Source: Methanococcoides sp052057775
GTDB lineage: Archaea > Halobacteriota > Methanosarcinia > Methanosarcinales > Methanosarcinaceae
Assembly (NCBI RefSeq): GCF_052057775.1
Contig: NZ_CP195121.1
Location: 496,001-560,000 of the forward strand
DNA: 64,000 nt
Reading direction: 5' to 3'
A program made the translations under genes and the position numbers. Below, one piece after another: positions 8,975 to 17,792 of this stretch. Under the pieces are notes generated by a model. It was not told the origin of the DNA. It did not search any database and saw only the letters and a list, made by a program, of their open reading frames with translations. Within the stretch, counting starts at the first letter, position 1. Every line of letters begins with the position of its first letter.

Positions 8975-10741
8975 TCACTCAGCCAGCCTGTAATAATATT
9001 CCCCAAGGGCCTTCTGTTCTCTGTCAAGACGCGAACCATGCTTGTTGACCCTTGGACGTGAGGTATCCTCATCCCTTCTGAACGTTATATCAAGGTCTGA
9101 AAGGAACTTGTTCATACCGTTCTGCATGCTTGATGGAGAGTGGGCCTTACCATAGACAGCAGGCTTACCTTCGAAGACTATCAGCCTTTCACTGAGCAGG
9201 TCTATCATGTAAATATCGTGGTCAACGACCATTGCAGTCTTACCATTGTTCTCGGCAAACCTCTTGATGGCCTTTGTGGCAAGGGAACGCTGCTCCACAT
9301 CAAGGTGAGCGCTTGGCTCGTCAAGGATGTACAGGTCGGCATCCCTTGAGAGACATGCAGCAATGGCTACCCTTTGCAGTTCACCACCACTGAGCTCGCT
9401 GAGCATCTTCTCAAAGAGAGGCTCAAGGTTCAGAGGTTTGGCGATCTCTGCCTGATAATAGCTTGTATCGAACCTGCGGGTAATGCTCCTAAGGAACATC
9501 TGTACCTGCATGGGGTTATCTCCCTTGATATACTGAGGCTTGTAAGAGATATTGACATCGATATCCAGCTCACCCTCATCCGGCTCGATCTCTCCGGCAA
9601 GGATCTTCACAAAAGTGGATTTACCGATACCGTTAGGACCTACGATACCGATGACCTCTCCTTCCTTCAGGGAACCGGCATCTGTCTCCAGTGAAAAGGT
9701 ATCACCATACTTCTTGCTGAACGCGCTATAGTCAACAAGTGTCGCTATGTCGGCCTCCACACGTGGGGGGTGGACCTCGAAAGTGATGGCATCCGGCCTT
9801 ATACGGACGTTCTCTTCAGGCAGGTAACCCTTGAGGTACTGGTTGATAGCAATACGCACACCTTTCGGATGTGTCACAACACCATAACCGGCAGGCATAC
9901 CATATGCCACCTGTACGACATCGGAGAGCATATCCAGTATCGCCAGGTCGTGCTCAACTACAAGGACAGCCTTCTTGGCTGAAAGCTCCTGTATGATCTG
10001 TGAGGAATTGATACGCTGGTAGATATCCAGGTACGGACTGATCTCGTCAAAGAAGTAGAAGTCCGCATCCCTTGCAGCACAGGCTGCAATAGCTACCCTC
10101 TGCAGTTCACCACCACTGAGATCACCGATATTGCGGTCGATTATGGGACCCAGGTCAAGCCTTTCGATGAGGTCGTCCAGTGCACCGCGTTCATCGGTAC
10201 CTTCCAGAAGGTCACGGGTCTTGCCCTTGAAGGCCTTTGGGATCATGTCCACATACTGCGGTTTCTGGGACACCTTGACCTTGCCGTCCACAACATTCTT
10301 GAAATAGTCGTACATGGCGGTTCCGGAATAGTGGTCAAGGACCTTTTCCCAGTCGCTGTTGTCACCACCGAAGTTAGGGATGAGCGCTCCTGAGAGGATC
10401 TGGACGGATGTACTTTTACCTATACCGTTCGGTCCGAGGATACCTGTCACCCTGCCAACCTGCGGGGTCGGGAGACCATACAGGGCAAAACCGTTTGGAC
10501 CATACCTGTGGGTCGGTTCGGTCAGTGCTTCCGGCAGACCAATGATCATGATAGCATCAAAAGGACATTTGTTAACGCATATACCGCATCCTACACAGAG
10601 TTCCTCGGAAATGATGGCCTTGCCGTCATCTCCAAAGACGATGGTCTCATCGCCGGTCCTTACTCTCGGGCAGTATTTTTCACATTCGTGGCTGCATCGC
10701 CTTGGCTGGCATCTATCCTTGTTCAATATTGCAATTCGCAT
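8975..10741 (-). CDS. abce1: ABCE1/Rli1 ribosome recycling factor
   Basis: 588 aa; soluble twin-ATPase that splits ribosomes after termination in archaea and eukaryotes. The N-terminal Fe-S domain has CQPRRCSHECEKYCP and the ferredoxin-like CVGCGICVNKCPFDAI, together holding two 4Fe-4S clusters. Two ABC cassettes follow, each with Walker A GPNGIGKST and signature LSGGELQRVAIAAC; Walker B/D regions are FYFFDEISPYLD and LYILDEPSAHLD. The length fits the family. It stands alone, convergent with the small membrane protein gene to its left; a small membrane protein gene lies to its right on the same strand. Confidence 0.97.
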   Translation of the reverse strand: MRIAILNKDRCQPRRCSHECEKYCPRVRTGDETIVFGDDGKAIISEELCVGCGICVNKCPFDAIMIIGLPEALTEPTHRYGPNGFALYGLPTPQVGRVTGILGPNGIGKSTSVQILSGALIPNFGGDNSDWEKVLDHYSGTAMYDYFKNVVDGKVKVSQKPQYVDMIPKAFKGKTRDLLEGTDERGALDDLIERLDLGPIIDRNIGDLSGGELQRVAIAACAARDADFYFFDEISPYLDIYQRINSSQIIQELSAKKAVLVVEHDLAILDMLSDVVQVAYGMPAGYGVVTHPKGVRIAINQYLKGYLPEENVRIRPDAITFEVHPPRVEADIATLVDYSAFSKKYGDTFSLETDAGSLKEGEVIGIVGPNGIGKSTFVKILAGEIEPDEGELDIDVNISYKPQYIKGDNPMQVQMFLRSITRRFDTSYYQAEIAKPLNLEPLFEKMLSELSGGELQRVAIAACLSRDADLYILDEPSAHLDVEQRSLATKAIKRFAENNGKTAMVVDHDIYMIDLLSERLIVFEGKPAVYGKAHSPSSMQNGMNKFLSDLDITFRRDEDTSRPRVNKHGSRLDREQKALGEYYYRLAE

Positions 10742-10843
10742 GGGGGATCACTGAAGTTATTTTGAGGTTATTTAACGTAAGTCTGAATCGAAATAAACTG
10801 AGCTAATTGTAAGAATATAAAAAAAGCAGGGCCATGGGCTGTG

Positions 10844-11233
10844 TCAGTTCAACAACAGCGTCCATGTCACAAGACAGAAGTCAATTACGATGAACTCAAC
10901 GTAGAACCAGTCCTTGGGACCGAATTCCTTTGTATTGATCTTGATGGCGGGGAAGATCACACGCTGGGCATAATATGCAAGCACAGCAATGATGACAATT
11001 GCAGCATACCAGGGAGTTCCGGTACCATCATTGAACCTGTAGAAGGCACCAAATCCTGCGATCATACCAAGGAATGCAGCTACAGCGGTCTTGATAATAC
11101 CCTCTACATGAGCTTGCCTGCGTTCCTCAGGTGTCTTTTCCTTGATAAATGCAGGTTTTGAGACAACAGGAGCGTCAGACTGCTCTGCATTATCCGTTGT
11201 GCCACCTGACTTCTTTTTGCTTTCTTTTTTCAA
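10844..11233 (-). CDS. Conserved archaeal membrane protein, possibly EMC6-like
   Basis: 129 aa. Residues 1-45 are charged, rich in Lys and Ser and likely cytoplasmic. Three hydrophobic segments follow (about 48-66, 76-95 and 108-128), with a conserved-looking WYAAIVIIAVLAYYAQRVIFP stretch in the middle. The three-helix layout after a charged N-terminus and the small size recall EMC6-like proteins, which belong to the ER membrane insertase complex in eukaryotes and have archaeal relatives. That link is only pattern recognition. The upstream region on the minus strand has TATA-like motifs (TTTATATATG near 11283-11293). No operon partner is evident. Confidence 0.65.
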   Translation of the reverse strand: MKKESKKKSGGTTDNAEQSDAPVVSKPAFIKEKTPEERRQAHVEGIIKTAVAAFLGMIAGFGAFYRFNDGTGTPWYAAIVIIAVLAYYAQRVIFPAIKINTKEFGPKDWFYVEFIVIDFCLVTWTLLLN

Positions 11234-11323
11234 TTGGCTTCTTCTCCTGAGATAAATATGATTGGATGATATAAACGTCAGAACATATATAAACGTTTAT
11301 TCCTGAAACAAAATTTCAGAGGT

Positions 11324-12337
11324 TTACAGGAATTCATTGCTTAGGACATTGTCAACATCATCAAGACAGACAGCATTCCTCCCGATGCTGTTCAGGTAAG
11401 AAGCGAACTTTCCCGGACGGTCACCGTCGGGATGGTAGACCAGCGTCATCTCAGGATCGATCTGTTCCACCATATCCGCAAGACCGTTGGCGTCCAGGTG
11501 GTCACTTATCTGCAGGGACGGATACCGGTAATCCTGCCTTCCCGTCATCACATATTTGGACATGCTATGAGGAAGCTTGCACAGGTCCCATGGAGGTACG
11601 ATGCAGACAGCCTCTTCATCGAGCTCGCCCAGGCCCACAAGTTCTCCGGGATCGTCCAGAAGCCTGTTGGAGAGGATCAGTGATTTCTCCTCCATTGCAA
11701 TTGGGCCGTCATGCCCGACCTCACGCAGAAGTTCCACCGCCCTCTGTGCCTTGCCAAAAGCATATGCACCGAATGCTACCTGTGAACCTGAGCATAAGGC
11801 GTTCCTGAAACCCTCTATATCGTCCTCAAAATGACATGACGGATCGCCATGATCACCATAGTTCGCCTCGGTTATCAGGAGGTCACATTTGGGCAATGTG
11901 GAAGGGTCCTTCACATCCCCTGTAACAAGTATCCGTGTCCCTACCTCGTTCTCCCAGTAGAATGCAACCGCTCCTGCTGTATGGCCTGTGGGAAACGTTT
12001 TGACGGTCACGCCATTGATGTCGATGGAGCCGCACATATCAACGGCCCTTCCTTTGAAACTGCGATCATGCCTTATCTCAAGCGCCACTGCGGTCCTGTC
12101 GGTGCAGGCCGAGAGATCAGAGAGCATGGCAGACTTGCCGTGATGGTCAGAATGAGCATGAGTTATAAGATAGGCGTCCGGTTGGGGCTGCTTCATCGGA
12201 ACACGGGTGGAATCGATCGAAAAAGTGCAGATCTTCCCTTCCCCTGACCTGAACCTTACGGCAAGGTGGGGCTTGAAGGTTCCCCGCGAATTCTTCTGGC
12301 GGCATGCCAGCACACCCATGTCGATCAGCCTGTTCAA
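11324..12337 (-). CDS. MBL-fold metallohydrolase of the SNM1-like exonuclease type
   Basis: 337 aa. The metallo-beta-lactamase metal motif is HAHSDHHG (about residues 60-67), with later ligands in FPTGHTAGAVAF (His) and LVTGDVKD (Asp). The absence of a glyoxalase-like layout, together with the GTRILVTGDVKDPSTLPKCDLLITEANYG-type region (only parts quoted), resembles the archaeal SNM1-like/beta-CASP-neighbour DNA or RNA exonucleases. A His late in the chain (ISDHLDANGL) matches the C-terminal catalytic motif of that family. The first residues MNRLIDMG before ACRQKNS could be extra; an inner start at residue 7 is possible. Substrate not determinable. Confidence 0.78.
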   Translation of the reverse strand: MNRLIDMGVLACRQKNSRGTFKPHLAVRFRSGEGKICTFSIDSTRVPMKQPQPDAYLITHAHSDHHGKSAMLSDLSACTDRTAVALEIRHDRSFKGRAVDMCGSIDINGVTVKTFPTGHTAGAVAFYWENEVGTRILVTGDVKDPSTLPKCDLLITEANYGDHGDPSCHFEDDIEGFRNALCSGSQVAFGAYAFGKAQRAVELLREVGHDGPIAMEEKSLILSNRLLDDPGELVGLGELDEEAVCIVPPWDLCKLPHSMSKYVMTGRQDYRYPSLQISDHLDANGLADMVEQIDPEMTLVYHPDGDRPGKFASYLNSIGRNAVCLDDVDNVLSNEFL

Positions 12338-12464
12338 ATGATACCTCAGTTTACGGGAATGGGTACCAAGCTATTTACATGTTGTCAGAATCAAGAACTT
12401 GAAAAGAATAAAATAAAGGAAAAGAGGGAATGAAATGGATATATGTGGAGGAAAAAGGAAAAGC

Positions 12465-12734
12465 TCAGACGAGCTGACTAAGCTCTGAGCGAAGCACATC
12501 GGCACTTGTAACACCGGTGAAACGCTTGACCTCAGCTCCGTCCTTCTCGATCACAAGTGTAGGAACAGCGTGAATGCCATACTTGCCTGCAAGGGCATTG
12601 TTCTGGTCAACATCCACCATCTTGAACTCCACCTTGTCGCCCATCTCACCTTCGAGCTGTTCAAGGATCGGTTTCTGCATCTGGCATGGTCCGCACCATG
12701 TTGCGGTAAAGTCTAATACTACTACATTGCTCAT
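12465..12734 (-). CDS. Thioredoxin
   Basis: 89 aa, slightly shorter than classical thioredoxin (about 105) but with the full active site WCGPCQMQKP after the strand VVVLDFTATW. The cis-proline loop HAVPTLVIEKDG and the final helix with FTGVTSADVL are in place. It is a cytoplasmic dithiol-disulfide reductant; no thioredoxin reductase gene lies next to it, so the electron donor is elsewhere. Transcribed leftward as a single gene with an upstream gap of about 100 bases to cofE. Confidence 0.93.
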   Translation of the reverse strand: MSNVVVLDFTATWCGPCQMQKPILEQLEGEMGDKVEFKMVDVDQNNALAGKYGIHAVPTLVIEKDGAEVKRFTGVTSADVLRSELSQLV

Positions 12735-12836
12735 TGCTAATCACCTTTGGTTTGTAAGAAGTAAATGGGTATTGTACGCTTCATACAAAACCATGCTGTT
12801 ATTCTATAAATAATTTTGGTCCACGGCAATTAGCCG

Positions 12837-13625
12837 TCATTTTTGCCTGATGTTGCTGTAATACATACACTCCTCCGGAGTGAAAAGCGGCATCTCTTCC
12901 GAACCCTTCACCATCTTCACAGGTGCCCCGCGTATCAGGACACACGGAATACATTCATCCGCTTCCCCCATGATGACCTGGGCACTTGATACCAGATTAT
13001 CAGCCACTGCCTTACGTGTTATGTTGAGAGGTTTACCGAAAAGGTCCTTTGAGCCTCTTGCATCCTCCACAGGAACGATACCTGAAGTTCCCAGAGCAAC
13101 TCCCACACAACCAAGGCGCAGGGGCTGGGTACGGCTGTCCCCCACGATCACACCGAGATGGCAGCAACAGAACTCTTCCATTCCTGCGCGGATCCGGGCT
13201 GCACTTTTCTGTGCGTTCTCAGGCAAAAGGACCACATGGCCTTCAGGTGCGTTGGAGCCATCAATACCTGCATTCGGGGAAAGGTTACCCTTGGTGATGG
13301 TAAGGGCTGCTCCCGGAACACCGCCGATAATATCATCGCACTCGCACAGGACAAGCTCCATTTCACGGGAATCCACACAGTATTTGTGTGCAAGTTCCTC
13401 TGCCTCTTTCCCGGGAATGACGGTGGAAAGGTCCACAAGCCTTCCTTCTGCTGTGGCCACTGCAGACTCTGCCAGAACGAGCACATCCCCGTCCTGCAGG
13501 AATATCTCATGCCTGTTCAGGGCTCCACATAGCACCCCCACAATGTCATCTCCGGGTCTGATCAACGGAGTGCGTATACCAATGACCTGCATGCAAGGAA
13601 GTTCGGAGCTCAATTCAGTTACCAC
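12837..13625 (-). CDS. cofE: Coenzyme F420-0:L-glutamate ligase
   Basis: 262 aa; adds glutamates by gamma-linkage to F420-0 with GTP, giving the F420 carried by methanogenesis dehydrogenases. Family features seen are IRTPLIRPGDDIVGVL at the start, QDGDVLVLAESAVATAEGR, the central CHLGVIVGDSRTQPLRLGCVG, and GKPLNITRKAVADNL near the C-terminus. The stretch GNLSPNAGIDGSNAPEG is a strong family marker. The first codons overlap the end of thiC by 11 bases, so cofE is probably the last gene of the leftward series that begins at purN. Confidence 0.94.
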   Translation of the reverse strand: MVTELSSELPCMQVIGIRTPLIRPGDDIVGVLCGALNRHEIFLQDGDVLVLAESAVATAEGRLVDLSTVIPGKEAEELAHKYCVDSREMELVLCECDDIIGGVPGAALTITKGNLSPNAGIDGSNAPEGHVVLLPENAQKSAARIRAGMEEFCCCHLGVIVGDSRTQPLRLGCVGVALGTSGIVPVEDARGSKDLFGKPLNITRKAVADNLVSSAQVIMGEADECIPCVLIRGAPVKMVKGSEEMPLFTPEECMYYSNIRQK

Positions 13626-14862
13626 CGGATAGGTAATCGGACATTATCTTGATAGCGCAGTATTCGCCACACATGGAACATGGCCCTGCCTGGGGGCACA
13701 TTCCCTTCGGCTTGTCAGGGTCAAGGGCAAGCTTCATCTGACCTTCCCAGTCGAACTTCGCACGCCTGTCAGCAAGGAGCTTGTCCCTCTCGCTCAGACC
13801 GTATTTCATTGAATCGCCTATATGTGCCGCGATCCTGAAAGCGATCAGGCCTTCCCTGACCTGCTCAGGTGTAGGAAGGGAAAGGTGCTCTGCAGGAGTG
13901 ATGTAACAAAGATAGTCTGCACCATTGCCGCTGGCAATGCTTGCACCCACAGCACCGGAGATGTGATCATAGCCCATACCGACATCCGTTGGAAGCGGCC
14001 CGGCCACAAAGAGCGGGAAGCTGGAACGGGAACGATGTGCTTCAATGTGTTCAGGAATGTCATTTGCCTGCACATGTCCGCCCATGCCTTCAATGATCAC
14101 CTGCACACCTGCCTCATTTGCCTGCTTTGCAAGAGCTGCGTTCCTCTCGATCTCCATCATCTGAGGGCTGTCACAGAGGTCGTGGACACAACCGCTTCGC
14201 ATGGTGTTACCCAGGGAGAGGACCACATCGTTCTTCTTCAGTATTGACAGGACCTCTTCGAAGTTCTCAAGATAAGGGTTCTCGCAGTTTTCCTTGAGCA
14301 TCAGCACGCTGGTAAAGGAACCGCCCTTTGAGACCATCCCCATGATCCTGCCTGTGCCTTTCAGTTTCTCAAGCATCTGCTTTTCCACAGAGTGAAGCAC
14401 GACGGAGCTTACCCCTTCTCCCACATGCTTTTTCAGATAGGAGATCATGTCATCGCCGGTAGCGTCCTTCATACCGCATTCAACCACTGCCTGGTAGACA
14501 GGAACAGTGGTTATCGGCAGAGTAGTATTGTCAAAGACCATCTTCCTGATGGCAGAGATATCCCCGCCCATTGAAAGGTCTGTGATGGTGTCAGCACCAT
14601 ATTTCTCTGCGATCCTGACCTTTTCCAGCTCTGCAGCCGGGTCGATGCTTGCAGAAGATGTACCAAGGTTGACGTTGATCTTCGTGGTGGCCCCTTTGCC
14701 GATCGCAACAGGAGGACAGCCTTCACGTACCATAACAACAAGACTTCCGTCAGCAACCCGTGAGAGCACGGTTTCCTCATCGAGGGACTCAACCTTTGCC
14801 ACATGTTCCATTTCCGGAGTCAGCGTGCCGTTCTTTGCGTATTCTACCTGTGTGGATCTCAT
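13615..14862 (-). CDS. thiC: Phosphomethylpyrimidine synthase ThiC
   Basis: 415 aa radical SAM enzyme that rearranges aminoimidazole ribotide to the thiamine pyrimidine (HMP-P). The C-terminal cluster motif CSMCGEYCAIK carries three cysteines of the CX2CX4C pattern special to ThiC. Other markers are GTSSASIDP, TITDLSMGG, and GGHVQANDIPEHI. Length is the short archaeal/anaerobic form without the N-terminal extension of proteobacterial ThiC. No TPP riboswitch (THI-box) is visible in the 54 bases before the gene. It overlaps cofE by 11 bases at its 3' end. Confidence 0.96.
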   Translation of the reverse strand: MRSTQVEYAKNGTLTPEMEHVAKVESLDEETVLSRVADGSLVVMVREGCPPVAIGKGATTKINVNLGTSSASIDPAAELEKVRIAEKYGADTITDLSMGGDISAIRKMVFDNTTLPITTVPVYQAVVECGMKDATGDDMISYLKKHVGEGVSSVVLHSVEKQMLEKLKGTGRIMGMVSKGGSFTSVLMLKENCENPYLENFEEVLSILKKNDVVLSLGNTMRSGCVHDLCDSPQMMEIERNAALAKQANEAGVQVIIEGMGGHVQANDIPEHIEAHRSRSSFPLFVAGPLPTDVGMGYDHISGAVGASIASGNGADYLCYITPAEHLSLPTPEQVREGLIAFRIAAHIGDSMKYGLSERDKLLADRRAKFDWEGQMKLALDPDKPKGMCPQAGPCSMCGEYCAIKIMSDYLSGGN

Positions 14863-14916
14863 GTTATTCTACTCTTGAATGTCGTTTTTGTAAATTAATT
14901 ATGAATTCGTTATAAA

Positions 14917-15798
14917 TTATTGTAAAGCGGAGATTCCCGCCATCTGAAGAAGTCTGTTTGTATTGGAATTGCCCCCGATAGGCATCAGATGGATACCCCT
15001 GCACATCTTACGCAATTCCCGGATGCTCTCAGCAGCGATCTCAAGCCCTTCCTGGACAGGGTCTTCGGCATCCTCCATACGGGATATCATCTCATCCCCG
15101 ACCCTTATCCCGGGAACATTGGCATTCATGAACCGTGCCATGCCCGCGGAACGCAGCGGGATGATCCCTGCCAGTACCGGCACGTCAGGATCCGGGAAGG
15201 AATCCATGAACTCGCCAAAAACTTCCACGTCATAGACCGCCTGAGTCTGTATGAACTGTGCACCTGCATCGATCTTTTTCTTAAGCTTGATCATCTGCAT
15301 CCTGCGTGCTGCATCGGTATTGGAGACTGCACCCACAGTAAATGACGGAGCACCTGCAAGCTCATTGCCTGCCATGTCATGCCCACCCATCATCTTAGTG
15401 ATAACTGAGAGAAGCTGCACGGAATCAAGATCATACACCGGCTTTGTGCCCACATGGTCGCCTTTGGTGGGATAATCACCTGTCATCACGCAGAGATTAC
15501 TGATACCAAGAGCCGATGCCGCCAGGATGTCGGATTGCAATGCCAGACGATTGCGATCACGGCAGGTGAACTGCACTATCACCTCATGACCGGCGTCCAT
15601 CAGCAATTTGCCCACAGCTACCGGGCTCATGCGCATTACCGCACGCTGGTTGTCCGTGATATTGATAGCATCCACCCATCCCCTGATAAGATCTGCATCC
15701 TCAAGTACCGCCGAGATATCGGTGCCCTTCGGAGGTGCCACCTCTGCGGTCACAATGAAGCGGTCTGAATTGAGCGCATCGTTGAAAGTTGATAGCAT
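14917..15798 (-). CDS. metF: Methylenetetrahydrofolate reductase, MetF subunit
   Basis: 293 aa flavin barrel that reduces methylene-tetrahydrofolate to methyl-tetrahydrofolate. Seen: FIVTAEVAPPKGTD at the start (catalytic Glu of the MetF family in TAEVAPP), FTCRDRNRLALQSDILAA, LCVMTGDYP, and QFIQTQAVYDVEVF, which is the usual folate/FAD site region. It lies directly after metV, and a MetF-MetV pair is known from acetogens, where MetV is needed for activity. Methanosarcina barkeri is known to have tetrahydrofolate enzymes beside tetrahydrosarcinapterin ones. Confidence 0.94.
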   Translation of the reverse strand: MLSTFNDALNSDRFIVTAEVAPPKGTDISAVLEDADLIRGWVDAINITDNQRAVMRMSPVAVGKLLMDAGHEVIVQFTCRDRNRLALQSDILAASALGISNLCVMTGDYPTKGDHVGTKPVYDLDSVQLLSVITKMMGGHDMAGNELAGAPSFTVGAVSNTDAARRMQMIKLKKKIDAGAQFIQTQAVYDVEVFGEFMDSFPDPDVPVLAGIIPLRSAGMARFMNANVPGIRVGDEMISRMEDAEDPVQEGLEIAAESIRELRKMCRGIHLMPIGGNSNTNRLLQMAGISALQ

Positions 15799-15865
15799 CG
15801 TGGGGTAAATATGTAGGTCTGGTTTTTAAATGCATCGCGACCTTGAGGAAGGACAAATAAAATAC

Positions 15866-16480
15866 TCACTTCACCAGCCGATCCTTCGCATCCCGGACCT
15901 CGTCCAGCAGATCCAGCCGGCCGATCCTCTCAAGGCGCTCGTAGATAAGTTCCCAGGCACAATCCTTCTCGGGATCGACCTCGCACTTGCCATCCATGGA
16001 CCCACCGCATGGACCGTTGAGCAGCTCCTTTGGACACTGGGCTGTGGGACAGACACCACCGAACTCGGCGATAGTGCATTGGCCACACATGGCACAGAGG
16101 TGATGGATGATCCTGTCCCCTGACATGGCACCCAGAGATTGAGTGTTGTTTGCAGGATAGACATCCACGTCCACAAAGCGGGCGATGTTGGAAGTACCGC
16201 TTCCGCATGCCATGACAAGCACCGCATCAGCATCCTTTATCTCAGGTGCAAGTTCCTCAAGGGCTTCGCATGAGCGAACACTGCATGCTGCCTTTGCAAC
16301 AACTCCGCCGATAACATTTATTCCGGCATCCTTAAGGTTGGATGTCATCTCCTCGACCTCAGGCTCTCCCCCTACATGCTGTTTGGCAGCGCATACGCTA
16401 CAGCCTACGATAAAGACGGACTCCTTGTCCGCCAGCATGTCAAGGATCTCGCTAAAGGGTTTGGAAGATGAGATGATCAT
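15866..16480 (-). CDS. metV: MetV, partner subunit of methylenetetrahydrofolate reductase
   Basis: 204 aa with the methylene-THF reductase C-terminal catalytic-partner domain. The C-terminal third is Cys-rich: CAMCGQC, then GGVCPTAQCPKELLNGPCGG, then KCEVDPEKDCAWELIYERL. This is the zinc/Fe-S binding pattern of MetV. The N-terminal part has VGCSVCAAKQHVGG. It starts 7 bases after the end of folP and is followed by metF after 67 bases. A role as electron-transfer partner of MetF is known from acetogens and is inferred here. Confidence 0.92.
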   Translation of the reverse strand: MIISSSKPFSEILDMLADKESVFIVGCSVCAAKQHVGGEPEVEEMTSNLKDAGINVIGGVVAKAACSVRSCEALEELAPEIKDADAVLVMACGSGTSNIARFVDVDVYPANNTQSLGAMSGDRIIHHLCAMCGQCTIAEFGGVCPTAQCPKELLNGPCGGSMDGKCEVDPEKDCAWELIYERLERIGRLDLLDEVRDAKDRLVK

Positions 16481-16487
16481 GATAGCC

Positions 16488-17720
16488 TCAGATCTTGCTC
16501 AGATAACGGTATTCAACGTCTGATTCCTGTTTCAGTGCTTCTTTGATAAGTTTTGATATCAGCGGGAGGTTCCTTGCCTGGCATTCGAGCTTATCGGCAA
16601 GCTTCCTTATCTGGAGCAATGTGCCCATTACAATGACATCGGTCCTCTCGGTCTCATGGGAAACGGCATCACGTTCAAGAGCTGCATCCCCGCCGCGTGC
16701 CAGGATCTCCTGCTTTATTATCAGGGCCTCGGTTGTGGTTATATTGCTGATCTTCAGTACTCGGTTCACGGTCTTATCCTTCATGATGATGGAACCCGTT
16801 CCGGTCACACCGATATTTCGCATTGCAAGAACTGCATCATCGGGATCTGTTATGTCCAGCACACTTACTTCAAAGCCGTTCTCCTCAACCACTGGCTGCC
16901 TGCTGCGTATGGCGCCTGCGATCTGCACTACATCCAGTGTCTCTGCCACGTCGTGGGTTCGGATGATATGTGCACCCTTCTGGACAACGATCGCTGCTGC
17001 TGCCAGACTGCCGTACAGGCGCTCGGTTGCGGGTTTGTTGAGCAGGTCCCCGATGAACGACTTGCGGGAAATGGCTGCAAGGACCGGTTTTTCGAACACT
17101 TTCAGGCGCTCGAACTGGTCGATGGTCTCAAGGTCGTACACAGGTGTTTTTTCCGGTACCCATTTACCGATGGCAGGGTCCAGAATTAATTGGTCTGTAT
17201 CGATTCCGCGTTCCTCTGAGCGAACAAGGATATCATCAAGGGAACGCATGATAGCATCCATACCTATGGTGTCACCGGGAAGCTTGTCCGCTGCCATTAC
17301 AACGGCAGGGCAGCCGTGGTCTGCAACCACATCCAGCATTCCGCCATCTTTGGCAAAACCTGCCACATCATTGACGACGTCAGCGCCCTTTTCCAGTGCC
17401 TTCTCCGCAATGTCAGAGAACACCGTATCCACGGAAATTATGGCATCCAGATTGTCCTTCAGAAGTTCAAGAGCAGGTAAAAGGCGGTCGCATTCTTCCT
17501 GCTTTGTGATCGGATTTGCCAGCGGCCATGTGGACCTTGCACCAAGATCGATGATAGTAGCTCCGCCATCGATCATCCTCCGGGCAACATCAAGAACGGA
17601 ATCCATGTCAACCACAGATCCCTTGTAAAAAGATTCACGGCTCAGGTTTATAACACCCATTAAGCGTACGGGGTGATTGTCACCTACTTTCAAACCACAT
17701 ATGTCAACGTCAACAACCAT
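16488..17720 (-). CDS. folP: Dihydropteroate synthase family protein with C-terminal extension
   Basis: 410 aa. Residues 1-285 form a DHPS barrel: RLMGVINLSRESFYKGS (the MGILNVTPDSF motif, altered), IIDLGARSTWPLANP (for the GGESTRP loop), AIISVDTV, and DVVNDVAGF. The end of the barrel is AGAIRSRQPVV. About 125 further residues hold a small alpha/beta domain (DDAVLAMRNIGVTGTGSIIMK) not found in bacterial FolP; archaeal DHPS-like proteins carry such extensions. Here the setting next to folD, glyA and metF supports a role in making a pterin-pABA cofactor, but whether the acceptor is pABA, or the ribosylated precursor of sarcinapterin, cannot be decided from sequence. Confidence 0.82.
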   Translation of the reverse strand: MVVDVDICGLKVGDNHPVRLMGVINLSRESFYKGSVVDMDSVLDVARRMIDGGATIIDLGARSTWPLANPITKQEECDRLLPALELLKDNLDAIISVDTVFSDIAEKALEKGADVVNDVAGFAKDGGMLDVVADHGCPAVVMAADKLPGDTIGMDAIMRSLDDILVRSEERGIDTDQLILDPAIGKWVPEKTPVYDLETIDQFERLKVFEKPVLAAISRKSFIGDLLNKPATERLYGSLAAAAIVVQKGAHIIRTHDVAETLDVVQIAGAIRSRQPVVEENGFEVSVLDITDPDDAVLAMRNIGVTGTGSIIMKDKTVNRVLKISNITTTEALIIKQEILARGGDAALERDAVSHETERTDVIVMGTLLQIRKLADKLECQARNLPLISKLIKEALKQESDVEYRYLSKI

Positions 17721-17792
17721 TGTATAACCAGTGATTATGAGTTTTTATCAATTAAATACGATACGATTGAAAAGAAAAAGTGCAGACTGCAT

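Noticed and set aside
14863..14916. Possible TPP riboswitch before thiC
   Set aside because: The 54-base gap has no THI-box conserved core and is too short for one.
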